Made by a program: the position numbers and the translations under genes. The notes below the pieces were generated by a model, which did not search any database, was not told the DNA's origin, and saw only the letters and a program-made list of their open reading frames with translations. Positions 33,681 through 46,035 of a DNA stretch of 64,000 bases are shown piece after piece. The stretch's first letter is position 1. Each line of letters starts with the position of its first letter. This stretch comes from Mytilus edulis (lineage: Eukaryota > Mollusca > Bivalvia > Mytilida > Mytilidae). Where the stretch lies: NCBI RefSeq assembly GCF_963676685.1, contig NC_092346.1:79251821-79315820 (forward strand). The letters are read 5' to 3'.

Positions 33681-36089
33681 ATGAGTGCAAGAAGAAAGAA
33701 AAAGGACGAGAAACCGCCTCCTGCTATAGGACCAGGTAGTAAGATCATTTCCTTACCCGATCCTTTGAAGAAGCATGTGAAACGAGTAGGAGATACTAAG
33801 AAAGTCCATCTTAAATTTGGTAACTGTAACTACAAGTCATTGCCAATAGAAATTTATAACAATGAAGAACTTAGTCAGCTGACCGTACGCTTTACAGCGG
33901 AAAATAATCGCATGAAGAGATTACCGAAGGCAGTTTCAGCGCTCGAAAATCTCGAATACATAGACATTGAAAATAATGCGTTGACTGCTTTTCCGGGCTC
34001 CGTAGCCAAATTGAAGAAATTACAAATCTTAAAAATTGAAAATAATGATATCAAGAAATTGCCGCCATCGATACATAAAGCAACAGGACTTAATAAACTA
34101 TTTGCATCAAACAATAGAATCAGAGCTCTACCAAAAAGTATCGGCAAGTCAACGGCTACATACGTGGATGTTTCTGGTAATCTAATTAAATCGTTTAAAA
34201 AGGGTGTGTATGAAATGACGGCAGAGATCAATCTTTCGGACAACAGACTGACAGAAATGCCGCCAGCAACCGTAAAGAAGCCGAATATCCAAAAAATGAT
34301 TCTCTCTAATAATGGAATATCATACATACCAGAAAACATTGACAAACTTCAGAGGCTGACTTGGCTTGATTTGTCAAACAATGCCCTTCAAGAGCTACCA
34401 GCACAATTAGGTGGCATCAAATTCCTACATTTTTTGGATTTGAGCAATAATAATATTAAAAATCTACCAGAAGAGATTTGTAACTTAGGATATGCACTAG
34501 ACACTCTCAATATTGGGAACAACGAGATACCATTACTACCACATGACATGGCTAAACTGAAAAAGTTGCGCGTGTTTCATGCACAAAACAACCAGGTTGA
34601 GTACTTACCCGAGGGTATCCGAGAGTTACCGTGTCTTAACATTTTAGACGTTTCACATAACAATTTAAATTCGATGAAATTTGCTGTTTATTTAAAACAG
34701 CTTGAATCTTTGAACATTTCTAAGAACCAAGTTGAAGTGATTCCGGTTGAAATCGATCATATGAAATCTTTAGTAGCGCTGGATATTTCTTGGAATAAGA
34801 TCAGAGAACTTCCAGATTCAGTAGGGAATGTGAAGACAATGAAATCTTTAAATATAGCCGGTAATAAACTTCTGATGTTGCCTGAAACTCTAGGACAAGA
34901 ACAGGTTCTCACTTTCTTGGATATATCCAACAACAAACTTACAGCCATCCCGCACGATCTGCGCAAACTTAGAAACCTTGAAACGTTTAAACTAAATAAC
35001 AACGAGGTCGCTGCGATACCAAGATCAATTGACTTTCTATATCAACTACGTTCATTGAATGCTGCAAGCAATGGTATAACAGAGTTGAATGTACCTAAAA
35101 CTTTGACATCTTTGGACTTGTCAGATAACCCATTGACAATAAATCCATCAGATCTACGTTCAGCTTTAGTTGTCATTGGCGACAAGGATCATTTACGTAA
35201 TATTACCTCACTTACGTTATGCAAATTAGGCATGGAAGAAATTCCACCAGCGATATTTAACATGAGGTGCCTGAAACATTTGGACGTATCAGAAAACTCA
35301 ATCAGGAGTATCACAGATGTATGCAAGCTTAAATCTTTGGAATCGGTAAATGCAAACCAAAATGAGTTAACAGCTGTACCCTCAAAGATTGGAACCATGA
35401 TCAAACTGGAAAAACTAACTGTATCAAACAATGGTATTACGGAATTCCCGCCCTCTGTTGTAAAACTCGTGTCGTTGAATCATTTAGACATGTCTTTCAA
35501 CAAGATGAGCATACTGCCGGATAATTTTGGCGACATGAACAAATTGATTTTGCTTGATTTGTCAAACAATGAGTTGGTGAATTTTCCAAAAGACCAAATT
35601 GATGTTTTTGCGTCACTGTTAAGACTCAATGTTTCAAAGAATCACATAGATGTTATGCCTATTGAGTTTCCGTACCTATACCGACTAAAAGCCCTTGAAG
35701 TTGGATGTAATGATTTGAAATCATTACCAAATGATTTGGATAAAATGAAAAATCTTGAACTTTTAGACATTTCGGATAACATTATCGAAGTTTTACCAGA
35801 GAGAATATGCAAGATGCCAGCTCTTAAGAAACTGGATTGCTCGGACAATAAGATAACTAAAGGATTTCCAAAAGCGTGGGAAAATATGCGTCAGAAAGTC
35901 ACCATCACATATGATAACCAGTCATCATTCAAATCTCGGGAAGCAAGAGAAAGACCATCGGATAAGGAGGCAGAAACACAGGTCAGTCCGAAAGCAAAGA
36001 AGAAAGGTTTGGGGAAAAAGAAAGTCAGTCCTGTTGGTACTCCACCTATAAGAGTGAAATCTAAAAACATGAAGTCAGCACCTCCTTAA
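33681..36089 (+). CDS. Cytosolic leucine-rich-repeat protein, 802 aa, about 29 LRRs
   Basis: One uninterrupted frame starts at ATG 33681 (context CAAAATGA) and ends TAA at 36089. The N-terminus MSARRKKKDEKPPPA is basic. From about residue 70 to 745 there are about 29 repeats of the 22-24-residue type LxxLxLSxNxLxxLPxxI, for example LTWLDLSNNALQELP and LILLDLSNNELVNFP. Repeats 18-20 are irregular. The C-terminal 55 residues are Lys/Ser/Pro-rich (PKAKKKGLGKKK). There is no signal peptide, transmembrane segment, kinase, GTPase or recognisable death domain. The repeat type is that of SHOC2, PIRL and LRRD1 proteins, which scaffold signalling complexes; the actual partner is unknown. A long intronless CDS beside multi-exon genes is notable. 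Confidence 0.92.
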   Translation: MSARRKKKDEKPPPAIGPGSKIISLPDPLKKHVKRVGDTKKVHLKFGNCNYKSLPIEIYNNEELSQLTVRFTAENNRMKRLPKAVSALENLEYIDIENNALTAFPGSVAKLKKLQILKIENNDIKKLPPSIHKATGLNKLFASNNRIRALPKSIGKSTATYVDVSGNLIKSFKKGVYEMTAEINLSDNRLTEMPPATVKKPNIQKMILSNNGISYIPENIDKLQRLTWLDLSNNALQELPAQLGGIKFLHFLDLSNNNIKNLPEEICNLGYALDTLNIGNNEIPLLPHDMAKLKKLRVFHAQNNQVEYLPEGIRELPCLNILDVSHNNLNSMKFAVYLKQLESLNISKNQVEVIPVEIDHMKSLVALDISWNKIRELPDSVGNVKTMKSLNIAGNKLLMLPETLGQEQVLTFLDISNNKLTAIPHDLRKLRNLETFKLNNNEVAAIPRSIDFLYQLRSLNAASNGITELNVPKTLTSLDLSDNPLTINPSDLRSALVVIGDKDHLRNITSLTLCKLGMEEIPPAIFNMRCLKHLDVSENSIRSITDVCKLKSLESVNANQNELTAVPSKIGTMIKLEKLTVSNNGITEFPPSVVKLVSLNHLDMSFNKMSILPDNFGDMNKLILLDLSNNELVNFPKDQIDVFASLLRLNVSKNHIDVMPIEFPYLYRLKALEVGCNDLKSLPNDLDKMKNLELLDISDNIIEVLPERICKMPALKKLDCSDNKITKGFPKAWENMRQKVTITYDNQSSFKSREARERPSDKEAETQVSPKAKKKGLGKKKVSPVGTPPIRVKSKNMKSAPP

Positions 36090-36647
36090 AGTCACAAACG
36101 TCCATTCAAAGATGTTTGAAGAGTGTAAATATATTGGACCTTTCTTAAACATTGGTCGAATATAGTAATGGGAAGCATGCTGTCTTCAGCAAGAAGAACT
36201 GAAGTTCGACTTGCGTGAATATAATGCCCTGACATTAGTGATTGTCTCGACCGTAGTTTAATAACTACAAAGTGCTAGCCGGACCGTCTAATAGATACAT
36301 GTATACTCGTTCACTTTTAGTTTGCAATAGTTAACTGCAATATAATTTATATAAGTATACATTTATGCTTGATATTACAGTTAAGTTTTAGATATTTGAA
36401 GAATGAGAGGAATTTATACTCTTCTTTTTAGTCGTTAGTAATTATGTTGTGACTTCCATCAAAACATGTTTGTTGGGATGTAGTACTAATACATTGAATT
36501 ACTGAAGAATATTTTAAAGCCATGATTGGCAACCTTTATAGTCTAGTCGGTGCTTTTTCGTGATCATGTTTTAACTGTTCATTTTATTCACTTCAATCCA
36601 TTTAAAGCTCTAAAGATTCAGAACTTTTTTAAAGGCGAATTTCACGA

Positions 36648-36653
36648 AATAAA
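36648..36653 (+). terminator. Candidate poly(A) signal for the LRR gene
   Basis: AATAAA lies about 560 bp after the LRR stop codon, the first clear canonical hexamer seen downstream. Confidence 0.35.
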
Positions 36654-36659
36654 GATAGC

Positions 36660-38640
36660 AATCACATATGAAATTGGTGAAAAAAGCGTTATGAAAATCC
36701 CCCTTCCTTTTTGCCACGGTAACACTGTTGCCTCATTTGAAATTTTCTAAAATAAGACTCATCAACGTATTGTCTGTGCAGGGCCTTTCTATACTATACT
36801 TAGAATAGAAGGTCCCTGATCTGTGTCATCAAAGACAATGTTACGTCTATTTTCTCATCTCCTGGGTCTCTAGAGACGTTTTGTAATAACTTTGTGTTTA
36901 ATCATTTTATAAAATTTTATCAAACATGAACAAAATATGAAATATTGTTAGGCCTAGTTACCCAAAGACTATTGTTATTTAATAGGTTTTTTCTGTGATA
37001 CAGAAGTCTTGTAACTGGCTTCTGCTTTATTGCATTTATATTGTTATATTTTTATTACATTAAAATGATTTTTCTTCTGAGACTTCTATAATTTAACAGC
37101 AGTAAACACAAGATATACTTCATTTGTGGATTTAAAAAAGTTTACTCGATACCATGGATCGTTTAAAGAGGGATAACTAGTACTTTTAGAATATTTTTGT
37201 TCTATAAAGTCAGATGAGGTTATTTCCCTTGTGATATACTTGATACAACCATACGAATTCATTGTTCATTATAATGTTTTAGTTATCGATCTTCTTTATA
37301 TCATATTTTATCCACGAAGAGACGCAAACATACATGTACCCTTTTTCATTGCAATCGTACCATAAAATTAAGAATGGAAAAGGCGAATATGTCAAAGAGA
37401 CAACAACCCGCTCAAAGAGCAGATACCAAAACGAAAGCCACCAATGGGTCTGTAAGTGAAATAAAGAAGTCAAGTAGTACATGATGTGTGTTTCTTGTCA
37501 TTCCGAAATAGTAGTTTAACCTTTCATAAACAACAGGGTTTGGTCAGTTAGGATACATTTTTATTGAAACTAACGACCACTGTCGAATAAGGCTCCTTGC
37601 TTTAAACAATTACATGTATATATGGCGGGTTTAGTTAAGTTTGTGAGCGCTCAATCCACCATAACTTGGAACTGTAGTGTAACATCAAAACTAAAAATAA
37701 ACTAAAAACAGCTGGAAAGTGCTCGACTCATTTAATCTACACTAAACACAAAAACAACTAGTAAAATTAAAAATTAAAAATGTAAACGACACAAGTTATA
37801 GATCTGAGAGTACTCACAGTTACTGGTCTATCTATTTCAAAGTCAATTACATCTAACAGTTAAATCAGGTTCATCTCAGACTTAAATATCAAATAGTATA
37901 TATTGAACGATGTAGTTAGTGACCACAACTGTCGGAGCAAAGCATGACCTTGTACAATGCAAAATATAAGTATGGACATGTAGGACCACAATTGCATGTC
38001 TACATGTTCATAACTGTTTAGAAATATTAAACACAAAATCATTAATTGTATTAGTACCGATAAAGAAGATATGCAACTTCTTATTTATGGATAACTTTTA
38101 AACATTGGACACTATTTCATTGCTGAAATGACTGGACACATTTAAGCACCACAAGGCCGTTCTTGCTTTTGACTATCAAACGAGCGAGTGAATGGATAGT
38201 TGGGATATGATATACCGAGTATGGGCTGGCCTGTATCGGACTAAAACAAATTCTGTCTATCGTCATTGCTTGAATTAATAAATCTTTATTATGAGTTTTT
38301 GTTTTTATCCTTTCCTGAATCTCCAATCACATGAGGCTCAAACTAAATACAAAGGATTTTGTTCCTTGGTGGTGTTTTTCTTCCAATAAATGCATCCGTT
38401 ATTCAGAAGGGATTGTATGGGTCACCTGATACAAAATCCTTGATAAGCGTTGAAGATTGTTTTTTTTACGAACATTACCTTGAAAAGTTAGTGCTGTAAA
38501 ATTTCAAAATTTCGTCTAAAAGGAAGTGGCTCCCACACTACAACACAACATTATCAAGCTACAGATTTTAGATAAAATTGCATTCGCTTCCATCGTAGCC
38601 ACAAATAAAATTGACGAGATTTTCCGTGACAATGAATGTT
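36660..38640. other. Intergenic DNA with one repeat fragment
   Basis: The segment 37370-37455 (CAAAGAGACAACAACCCGCT) resembles a recalled bivalve interspersed repeat. The remaining short frames lack domains, and no exon is supported. Confidence 0.4.
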
Positions 38641-38652
38641 GTAAAACTTCAA

Positions 38653-39303
38653 CCTATCGGTAAACAAAGCACGACAGATCTAGAACAATTACTAAAACGA
38701 AAAAACTCAACATGAAAAACTTTACAAACGATTCACCTATCGGTAAACAAAGCACAACAGATCTTACAATTACTAAAACGCAAAAACTCAACATGAAAAA
38801 TTTAGCAAACGATACAACTATCGGTAAACAAAGCACAACAGATCTTACAATTACTAAAACGCAAAAACTCAACATGAAACATTTAGCAAACGATACAACT
38901 ATCGGTAAACAAAGCACAACAGATCTTACAATTACTAAAACGCAAAAACTCAACATGAAAAATTTAGCAAACGATAAAACTATCGGTAAATAAAGTACGA
39001 CAGATCTAACAATTACTAAAACGCAAAAACTCAACATGAAAAATTTAGCAAACGATACAACTATCGGTAAACAAAGCACAACAGATCTTACAATTACTAA
39101 AACGCAAAAACTCAACATGAAAAATTTAGCAAACGATACAACTATCGGTAAACAAAGCACAACATATCTTACAATTACTAAAACGCAAAAACTCAACATG
39201 AAAAATTTAGCAAACGATACAACTATCGGTAAATAAAGTACGACAGATCTAACAATTACTAAAACGCAAAAACTCAACATGAAAAACTTAGCAAACGAAA
39301 CAT
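38653..39303. repeat. 81-bp tandem repeat x 8
   Basis: The unit includes CTATCGGTAAACAAAGCACA, ACAGATCTTACAATTACTAA and AACTCAACATGAAAAATTTA. The period of 81 equals 27 codons, so both strands keep long frames: a 225-codon minus frame at 38654-39331, and plus frames broken by TAA in some units. No start, splice or signal context supports translation. Confidence 0.95.
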
Positions 39304-39363
39304 GAAAATCAATCTCTTTCATAGAAACCAAGACATTTTTCCGTAAGTTTTTTATCCAAGTTG

Positions 39364-39860
39364 TGACGGATATAGTGAAGTCAATTCAGCGAAAATCCGG
39401 TACATTTGTGAAGTCAGTCCAGCAAAAATCAGGTACATTTGTGAAGTCAGTTCAGCGAAAATCAGGTACATGTGTGAAGTCAGTTCAGCGAAAATCGGGT
39501 ACATGTGTGAAGTTAGTTCAGCGAAAATCAGATACATGTGTGAAGTTAGTTCAGCGAAAATCAGGTACATGTGTGAAGTCAGTTCAGCGAAAATCAGGTA
39601 CATGTGTGAAGTCAGTTCAGCGAAAATCAGGTACATTTGTGAATTCAGTTCAGCGAAAATCAGGTTCATATGTGAAGTCAGTTCAGCGAAAATCAGGTAC
39701 ATTTGTGAAGTCAGTTCAGTGAAAATCAGGTACATTTGTGATGTCAATACAGAGAAAATCATGTGCATTGTAAAGTCAATTCAGAGAAAATCCTGTGCTT
39801 TGTGAAGTCAATTAAAAATCATTTCATTTGTGAATTAAATTCAGAGAAAATTGTGTTCAT
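39364..39860. repeat. 33-bp tandem repeat, about 15 units
   Basis: The unit GTGAAGTCAGTTCAGCGAAA then ATCAGGTACATTT has period 33 (11 codons) and decays toward the right end. Frames of 111-138 codons on both strands follow from the period. It starts only 60 bp after the 81-bp array. Confidence 0.93.
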
Positions 39861-40354
39861 TGTGATGTCATATCACAGAAAAAAAATCTCACTCTACACT
39901 GTGAAGTCAATTCAGAAGGAGCGTCCAACTGGACGAGTGGCGAATTTTGTTGCCCTTTTCCGACATCAAGTAAAAGTCTTCAATATTCATGCAGTATGGA
40001 CTTTTCTTGAAAGAAGCATAGTTTAAAGGGGCACTAGCTCTCAAATTCATCTTCACTGATTTCACTCAAATGTTCATATTTGATTTATAACAATTAAAAA
40101 ATTCATCCAAATTATAAAAAGTCTAAAATAAACAATGTACAGGGCATGGGCTCGATAATATGTAGCTTCGTTATATAAAAATATATGTTATTCATCTTTT
40201 TTACCTGTATAAGAATGAGTTCTTGTGGATCGAATCAGTCAATCAAATTAATTACCTTTGTTTTACTTTTAATGTTGACGTTCTTTTCCTTTAAACAACT
40301 GAGCACGCACAATGCATGCGTTATCCATCTCTAGCTAAAAGCAGTTGGTCGACC

Positions 40355-40430
40355 ATATTTGTAATTATTGTAGAGTGTACAGGTCCGTCTGGCAGGGTTC
40401 ATCTGACCTTGACTTCTCATAAGGTTCGCT
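40355..40430. repeat. Fragment of the 17701/44491 dispersed element
   Basis: GGTTCATCTGACCTTGACTT and the preceding GTGTACAGGTCCGTCTGGCA resemble the internal repeats of those elements. Confidence 0.55.
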
Positions 40431-40624
40431 AATAATGTACAATGGTTACCCTTTTATTGTTCAATCATTTTCATCTGGTATATTTTAATATGACATCAAT
40501 TCGCTAAATTTAATTTGAAGCAAGAATTCATTCTTCTGTTGTTTATTGGGTTTTTTTATTCACCATAATGACGTACAGGTTTGTTCAGTGTATTTTATAT
40601 GATCATATCTTTTCTTATTCAAAT

Positions 40625-40650
40625 CTGAGACTACTATATAGTAGTCTCAG
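40625..40650. repeat. Perfect 26-bp palindrome
   Basis: CTGAGACTACTAT is followed directly by its exact reverse complement, with no spacer. Confidence 0.9.
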
Positions 40651-40900
40651 TTCAAATTAACATTGAAATACAGACACCGATATTAGAGTGAAATACAGAA
40701 GAAATTCAGGTGACCATTAAGTACGTTTAGATTTCGTACAATTACTACGAGGATTTACTACTGCAATACTGTTTGTAATTGTTTTTGTTTTACAAACTAT
40801 TATATGACTATTTATTGTTTTATGTACCATTTGTTTATTCCACGAATCGAAATCTCGAGAAATGTTTTCAAATGGCTGTCCCAAGTCAAGTACTAGATAC

Positions 40901-40902
<2 letters not shown>

Positions 40903-40937
<35 letters not shown>
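40903..40937. repeat. Poly(T) tract of about 35 bases
   Basis: A long uninterrupted T run. It may be the minus-strand poly(A) tail of a retroposed sequence to its left, or slippage; no target duplication was recognised. Confidence 0.8.
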
Positions 40938-40940
<3 letters not shown>

Positions 40941-41582
40941 GCGGATGACCCTGAGGGGTCATTCCGGTATTATGCTGACGAATAAATTCTACAGACGGCC
41001 CTTGCGCCACGGATTTTAACACGCATCACTTCTTGTAAATCGTCTAAATACGCGGGAATTATAAAATATTATAACCTATCGCTTGTTATATATTAATTTC
41101 ATCAATAAATATTTATGAAAATACTTTTTAAGAACATAGAGAATTATAAATTGATCGGTAACAAATCATGAATACCGAAAAAAAATTTAACGCACGCGGA
41201 AGAATATCTCGAGAAAGGATCTGCTATATATGAATATTAATATGAGATATTACAACAAAACCAGATCATACTGATACTAAATGAGTATATCACTACAATA
41301 TTATAATTATTACGGTGAGATTGAATTTCTGCCATTTATTCATCATCCCCACGGGATCTTGTCTCTGCAAAAATTATATCTATGTACTTTAACCTTACTT
41401 TCAGGTGTAGCGATAAGATTTTTCTTTTGAGACAAGTGCCTTTGACCATCCACCAGAACTTGCGGTTATCCCGATATTAACTACTTCAGTACTTTGATTG
41501 TTGTTCGTTAGTAGTTTCTGTAATCTTTATTCACATATGTTCCTAGAATTCAGAGTTCGACCTAGTACTGTGTAGGCAATTT

Positions 41583-41872
41583 ATTGTAGAAGATCATATG
41601 ATGACCTCTATATTGTTGAAGATCATATGGTGACCTCTAGGCTCTAGATTGTTGAAGTTCACATGATGACCTCTAGATTGTTGACGTTCATATGATAACC
41701 TCTAGATTGTTGAAGATCATATGATGACCTCTAGATTGTTGAAGATCATATGGTGACCTCTAGATTGTTGAAGTTCACATGATGACCTCTAGATTGTTGA
41801 CGTTCATATGATAACCTCTAGATTGATGAAGATTATATGATGACCTCTAAATTGTTGAAGTTCATATGATAA
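41583..41872. repeat. 29-bp tandem repeat, about 10 units
   Basis: The unit is ATTGTTGAAGATCATATGAT then GACCTCTAG, with AAGTTCACATG and ACGTTCATATGATA variants alternating in a higher-order pattern. Confidence 0.93.
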
Positions 41873-41944
41873 CAAAATGTGTGTTTTGGTTTGGATACTT
41901 TGTCGTTGACGTAATATCTATAATACTAAAATTACGAGGTCCAA

Positions 41945-42465
41945 TTTGTCAGCCGTCATCACGTAAAAACGATGAATCAAGGAATTCAAGTTTATATATA
42001 ACTAATATAGTACAATGGTGTTGATTAAAAATTACACCACTCCAGGCCCATTTGTTTTCCACGTAATTAATATTGCCAATAATTAAGAAGTTCCGGGTCC
42101 AGTCCGATACCGATACCAATAGTATATTCACCTGTTACCTTTTACCTTATCTGTACGTTCCGCATCTGACAGGCGCACCACCAAACCGGGTGTATTTAGG
42201 ATTTTGCTATTATTATAGATATGGGACAATGCTGGTAATAAAAAAATATTCCATTCCAGGCCCTTTTGTTTTCCAAATAATTAATATTACCAAAAAGTTC
42301 CAGGTCGACGGGTTGAAACAAAAAGTGTTTGAAAGCAGAGAAAACTGTGCATCTTATAATCGGCATGAATTTATCAGATGACAATACCAATACTAAAATA
42401 AGGCTTACGCATAGTTATATACTTTAATTCAGTCACGGACCCGCGATATCACGGGTGTGTTCTAG
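41945..42465. repeat. Dispersed element, copy 1 (partner 50909-51535)
   Basis: Begins GTCAGCCGTCATCACGTAAA and ends CGCGATATCACGGGTGTGT. It shares long stretches (AACTAATATAGTACAATGGT, AGTTCCGGGTCCAGTCCGAT, TCCGCATCTGACAGGCGCAC) with the copy at 50909, in the same orientation. Each copy contains two related halves. Non-coding. Confidence 0.88.
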
Positions 42466-42689
42466 TACTATAAACAATTTAAGTGCCCCAATTGAATTAG
42501 GACAATATTCAAAAAAAGCGAATTCAAATATTTTCACCAGTAGATGTTGCGAATCGTTTTATATTATGACGCAATACCATGTGCTACTTCTTTTATTTAA
42601 CTTTGATGTCAGTTTCATGTATTTCGAGAGCATGGAACGGAAATTTGACAAACAGAAACATGTACATTATGATATAACTCCACTTTAAT

Positions 42690-44490
42690 AGCCAACAACA
42701 ATACTATTCCCGCTAATCTAGATGATTTAGTTATGAACTTTCAATTTTAATAAAAAGACGGAAATTGATTAAAACAATCCATATCTACTGTTCTATAAAA
42801 GTTGTCGTAAAATCGAAGCTGAATTATTGTCTGTTTGGTGTTTTTAGAATCTACTTCAAAATGTAAATGACATTAATGGTAATGTTTGCCAATCGATTGC
42901 TATTCAAGGGAACGTGTTTTATGTATCTATGACAGAATTGATTTTTACCTGTTTTGAAATTTTGAAAGAAGAAAAAAATCAGAGGTTCAACATAGGAACT
43001 ACAAAAAGGTCATATAAACCGTATAAAAATTAAGTAAATAAATAATCAACAACGCAAAGCATAATTCCAATTCGCTTTAGAAAAAAATAACCGTATCGCT
43101 GACTTTACAACGTAACTATGGTTTGTAACAAATGAAACGTGAAGAGTGTCACTACCGGAGAAGGATCTACTAACCAACGTTTATTTAATCGATAGTATTT
43201 TTTCATCAGTGACTGTTTTGTATCTTTTGACCATTGCGTTTTCTGTCATCTTTTGACTTTATAATCGTCACTCCCTGCTCCCCTTCGTATGTCCCTACCC
43301 TGCAATCTCTCCCTTGGTATTTACGAATTTCCTTCGATTTAGCATCACCGTTTCCCCCTTACTTGGTATCTTTGTATCTGTATCACTTCAGAGACTCAGA
43401 CTAGGTGGAGATTCGTACGTTTTGTAGACTGGCAGGTGTAGCTCCTTAATATGATCATTCACAAAGACTTTTTTTTTCTTTCAGTTGGTTCAAGCCTATA
43501 TCCGCTAAATTGATTCCCGTTTCTATACTTAAACTGCATATATTAGCTTGTAAATTAAATAATAAATGATAAAAGAAATTTTATTGATATGCTAAATGAC
43601 AAAGAAAGTATATCGATATTTTACTTGAAAAGAAAGCTTCGATATTTAGTTTTATGCCACTAAGGGTGTCAACAATACAGAACAAGTCTTTAACACAGCA
43701 TCGGTTGTCAGAATATGAACGGTATTTAAAAAGTTTAGTTTCTATGAATGCTACAATTCTTATACTGTTTGTTATTGAATACAATCCCATCGGGTGCCCA
43801 GATAAAATGTCAATAGCACCAAAGACTTGTTGGTTCAGAAGCTATTGATTTTGTCATCTGGTTTTCAGTACCCGTATGTTCTGTCACAGTCGTCACATAT
43901 AGCTAATCAAGAGAATACAAAGTATGTAGTAAACTAGACTTATATACGAGGTAAGTAATTTCACGATTTTAAAATGTGTGTAAAACAAGTACATATCATA
44001 ATCACACTTTTCTTATCTTACTGTAACTCAAGGTTATGAAATAAGTATGGATACATTGTACAAATTAATGTCTCTGCTGTCAGCCATTTTCGAAATAGAA
44101 AATATGAATAAAACGTTAGAATCAAGTTTCAAATTGTTAATTTAATATTCTTTCTCCAACTTTCAGTCAATTAGGCAATAACAAAAAGTCTCGGCATTGT
44201 AAACACATAAATATGTATGTATAACTAAGAAAATTGCTAAATTAATCAAATTATACTATCATCGGATCATTATCATGAAAATGAAACAACTGTATTCAAA
44301 ACAACGGGTGCAACTAGTTGAGCAGAAACTATTACATTTCTTTAGTAACGTTACAAATTACTAACAACCTTATCCGGGGTTGGGTTTATGGTGGAGTTAC
44401 AGGGGTCGGACTTCAGTTCAGACTTCTGTGTCCTGTTTCGTTAACTGATGTCTTTTTCTTTTGCATAGTGTTTTTTTGTTCTTCAACGGT
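42690..44490. other. Intergenic DNA, nothing recognised
   Basis: AT-rich with a few 60-70-codon frames on both strands that overlap one another and carry no recognisable domains or splice context. Confidence 0.45.
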
Positions 44491-45584
44491 TTTTGTCGAG
44501 CCTGCAACTTTTGTTGCAGAAAGCTCGACATAGGGATAGTGATCCGGCGGCGGTGGCGGCGGTGTTAGCTAACTTCTTAAAAGCTTTATATTTTAGAAGG
44601 TGGAGGACCTGGATGCTTCATACTTTGTATATAGATGCCTCATGTTACGAAGTTTCTGTCAGTCACATGTCCAATGTCCAATGTCCTTGACCTCATTTTC
44701 ATGGTTCAGTGACCACTTGAAAAAAAGTTCAGATTTTTTGTAATGTTGAATTCTCTCTTATTATAAGTAATAGGATAACTATATTTGATATGTGCGTACC
44801 TTGCAAGGTCCTCGTGTCTGTCAGACAGTTTTCACTTGACCTCGACCTCATTTCATGGATCAGTGAACAAGGTTAAGTTTTGGTGGTCAAGTCCGTATCT
44901 CAGATACTATAAGCAATGGGGCTTGTATATTCGGTGTATGGAAGGACTGTAAGGTGTACATGTCCAACTGGCAGGTGTCATCTGACCTTGACCTCATTTT
45001 CATGGTTCAGTGGTTATAGTTAATTTTTTGTGTTTTGGTCTGTTTTTTTCATACTATATGCAATAGGTCTACTGTATTTGTTGTATGGAATGATTGTAAG
45101 GTGTACATGTCTAGCGGGCAGATGTCATGTGACCTTGACCTCATTTTCATGGTTCAGTGGTTATAGTTAAGTTTTTGTGTTTTGGTCTGTTTTCCTTATA
45201 ATGTATGCCATAGGACAACTATATTTGGTGTATGGAAATATTTTATGATCTTTATGTCAGTAGCGCAGGTTTCTTTTGACCATGACCTCATTTTCACGGT
45301 TCATTGCACAGTGTTATTTTTTTGTGTTTTGGTCTATTTTTCTTAAACTATAAATAATAGGTCAACTATATATATTGTATAGAAGCATTGTTAGCTGTAC
45401 ATGTCTGCCTGGCATGGTTCATCTGACCTTGACCTCATTTTCATGGTTCATTGGTCTTTGTTTAGTTATCTTGGTTAATGTTAAGTTTATGAGACAGTTG
45501 TAATAAAGCTTTATACTTAGGGCTATCAACATAATATCAATGATTAGTAAAGAAGGCGAAACATTTCAGCGTGTGCACTCTTGT
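44491..45584. repeat. Dispersed element, copy 2 (partner 17701-18640)
   Basis: Same start, same hairpin and same GTGTGCACTCTTGT end as the 17701 copy. CCTTGACCTCATTTTCATGG occurs at about 44687, 44988, 45135 and 45427, showing an internal period near 147 bp. It carries about one extra internal unit compared with copy 1. Confidence 0.88.
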
Positions 45585-45959
45585 TAATATATAAGTTATT
45601 GCCATCTTATTATGTATTTTGTATTCACAAAAAGGTCTTTTCGGACCCAGTTTTGAAACTTGATGCTAAATTTGAAAAGATCCAACACGAAATCTTTATA
45701 AGGAGTCGACACATTCCGGTTATTACAAGTTTCTTTTATTTGGCATCGATTGTCATAACAAAGACTGAAAATCTGTAACAAAGCATTGCAGAAGATTATC
45801 CATCGAATGTATTACAAAGTTAATGCTTTGTCGTTGTTCTACTAAACTTGTCTTTGTCAGAATCGCAGCCTATATTGTAACGCATGTAGAATTTGGCGTG
45901 ATACGTCGTTTTGAACTATAATGCAAGAGTTTGAGAAAAAAGGTCAACGGTACAAAGCT

Positions 45960-46035
45960 TGAAATCCAGTTCGCCAGACGATCTATCTATATAGACTCAT
46001 CAGTAGACCTCGATTCGAAACAGTAGGAATCCATA
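45960..46035. repeat. Short bivalve-type repeat fragment
   Basis: AGTTCGCCAGACG and AGACTCATCAGTAGACCTCG resemble a recalled abundant repeat in bivalves. The rest of 45585-46880 is AT-rich and shows no gene. Confidence 0.4.

Noticed and set aside
38654-39331. 225-codon minus-strand frame resembling a repetitive hydrophobic protein
   Set aside because: Produced by an 81-bp tandem array whose period is a multiple of three; the same array is open on the plus strand. The hydrophobicity comes from the T-rich strand.
39352-39805. Overlapping frames of 111-138 codons on both strands
   Set aside because: Artefact of the 33-bp array; three frames cannot all be real and none has supporting context.
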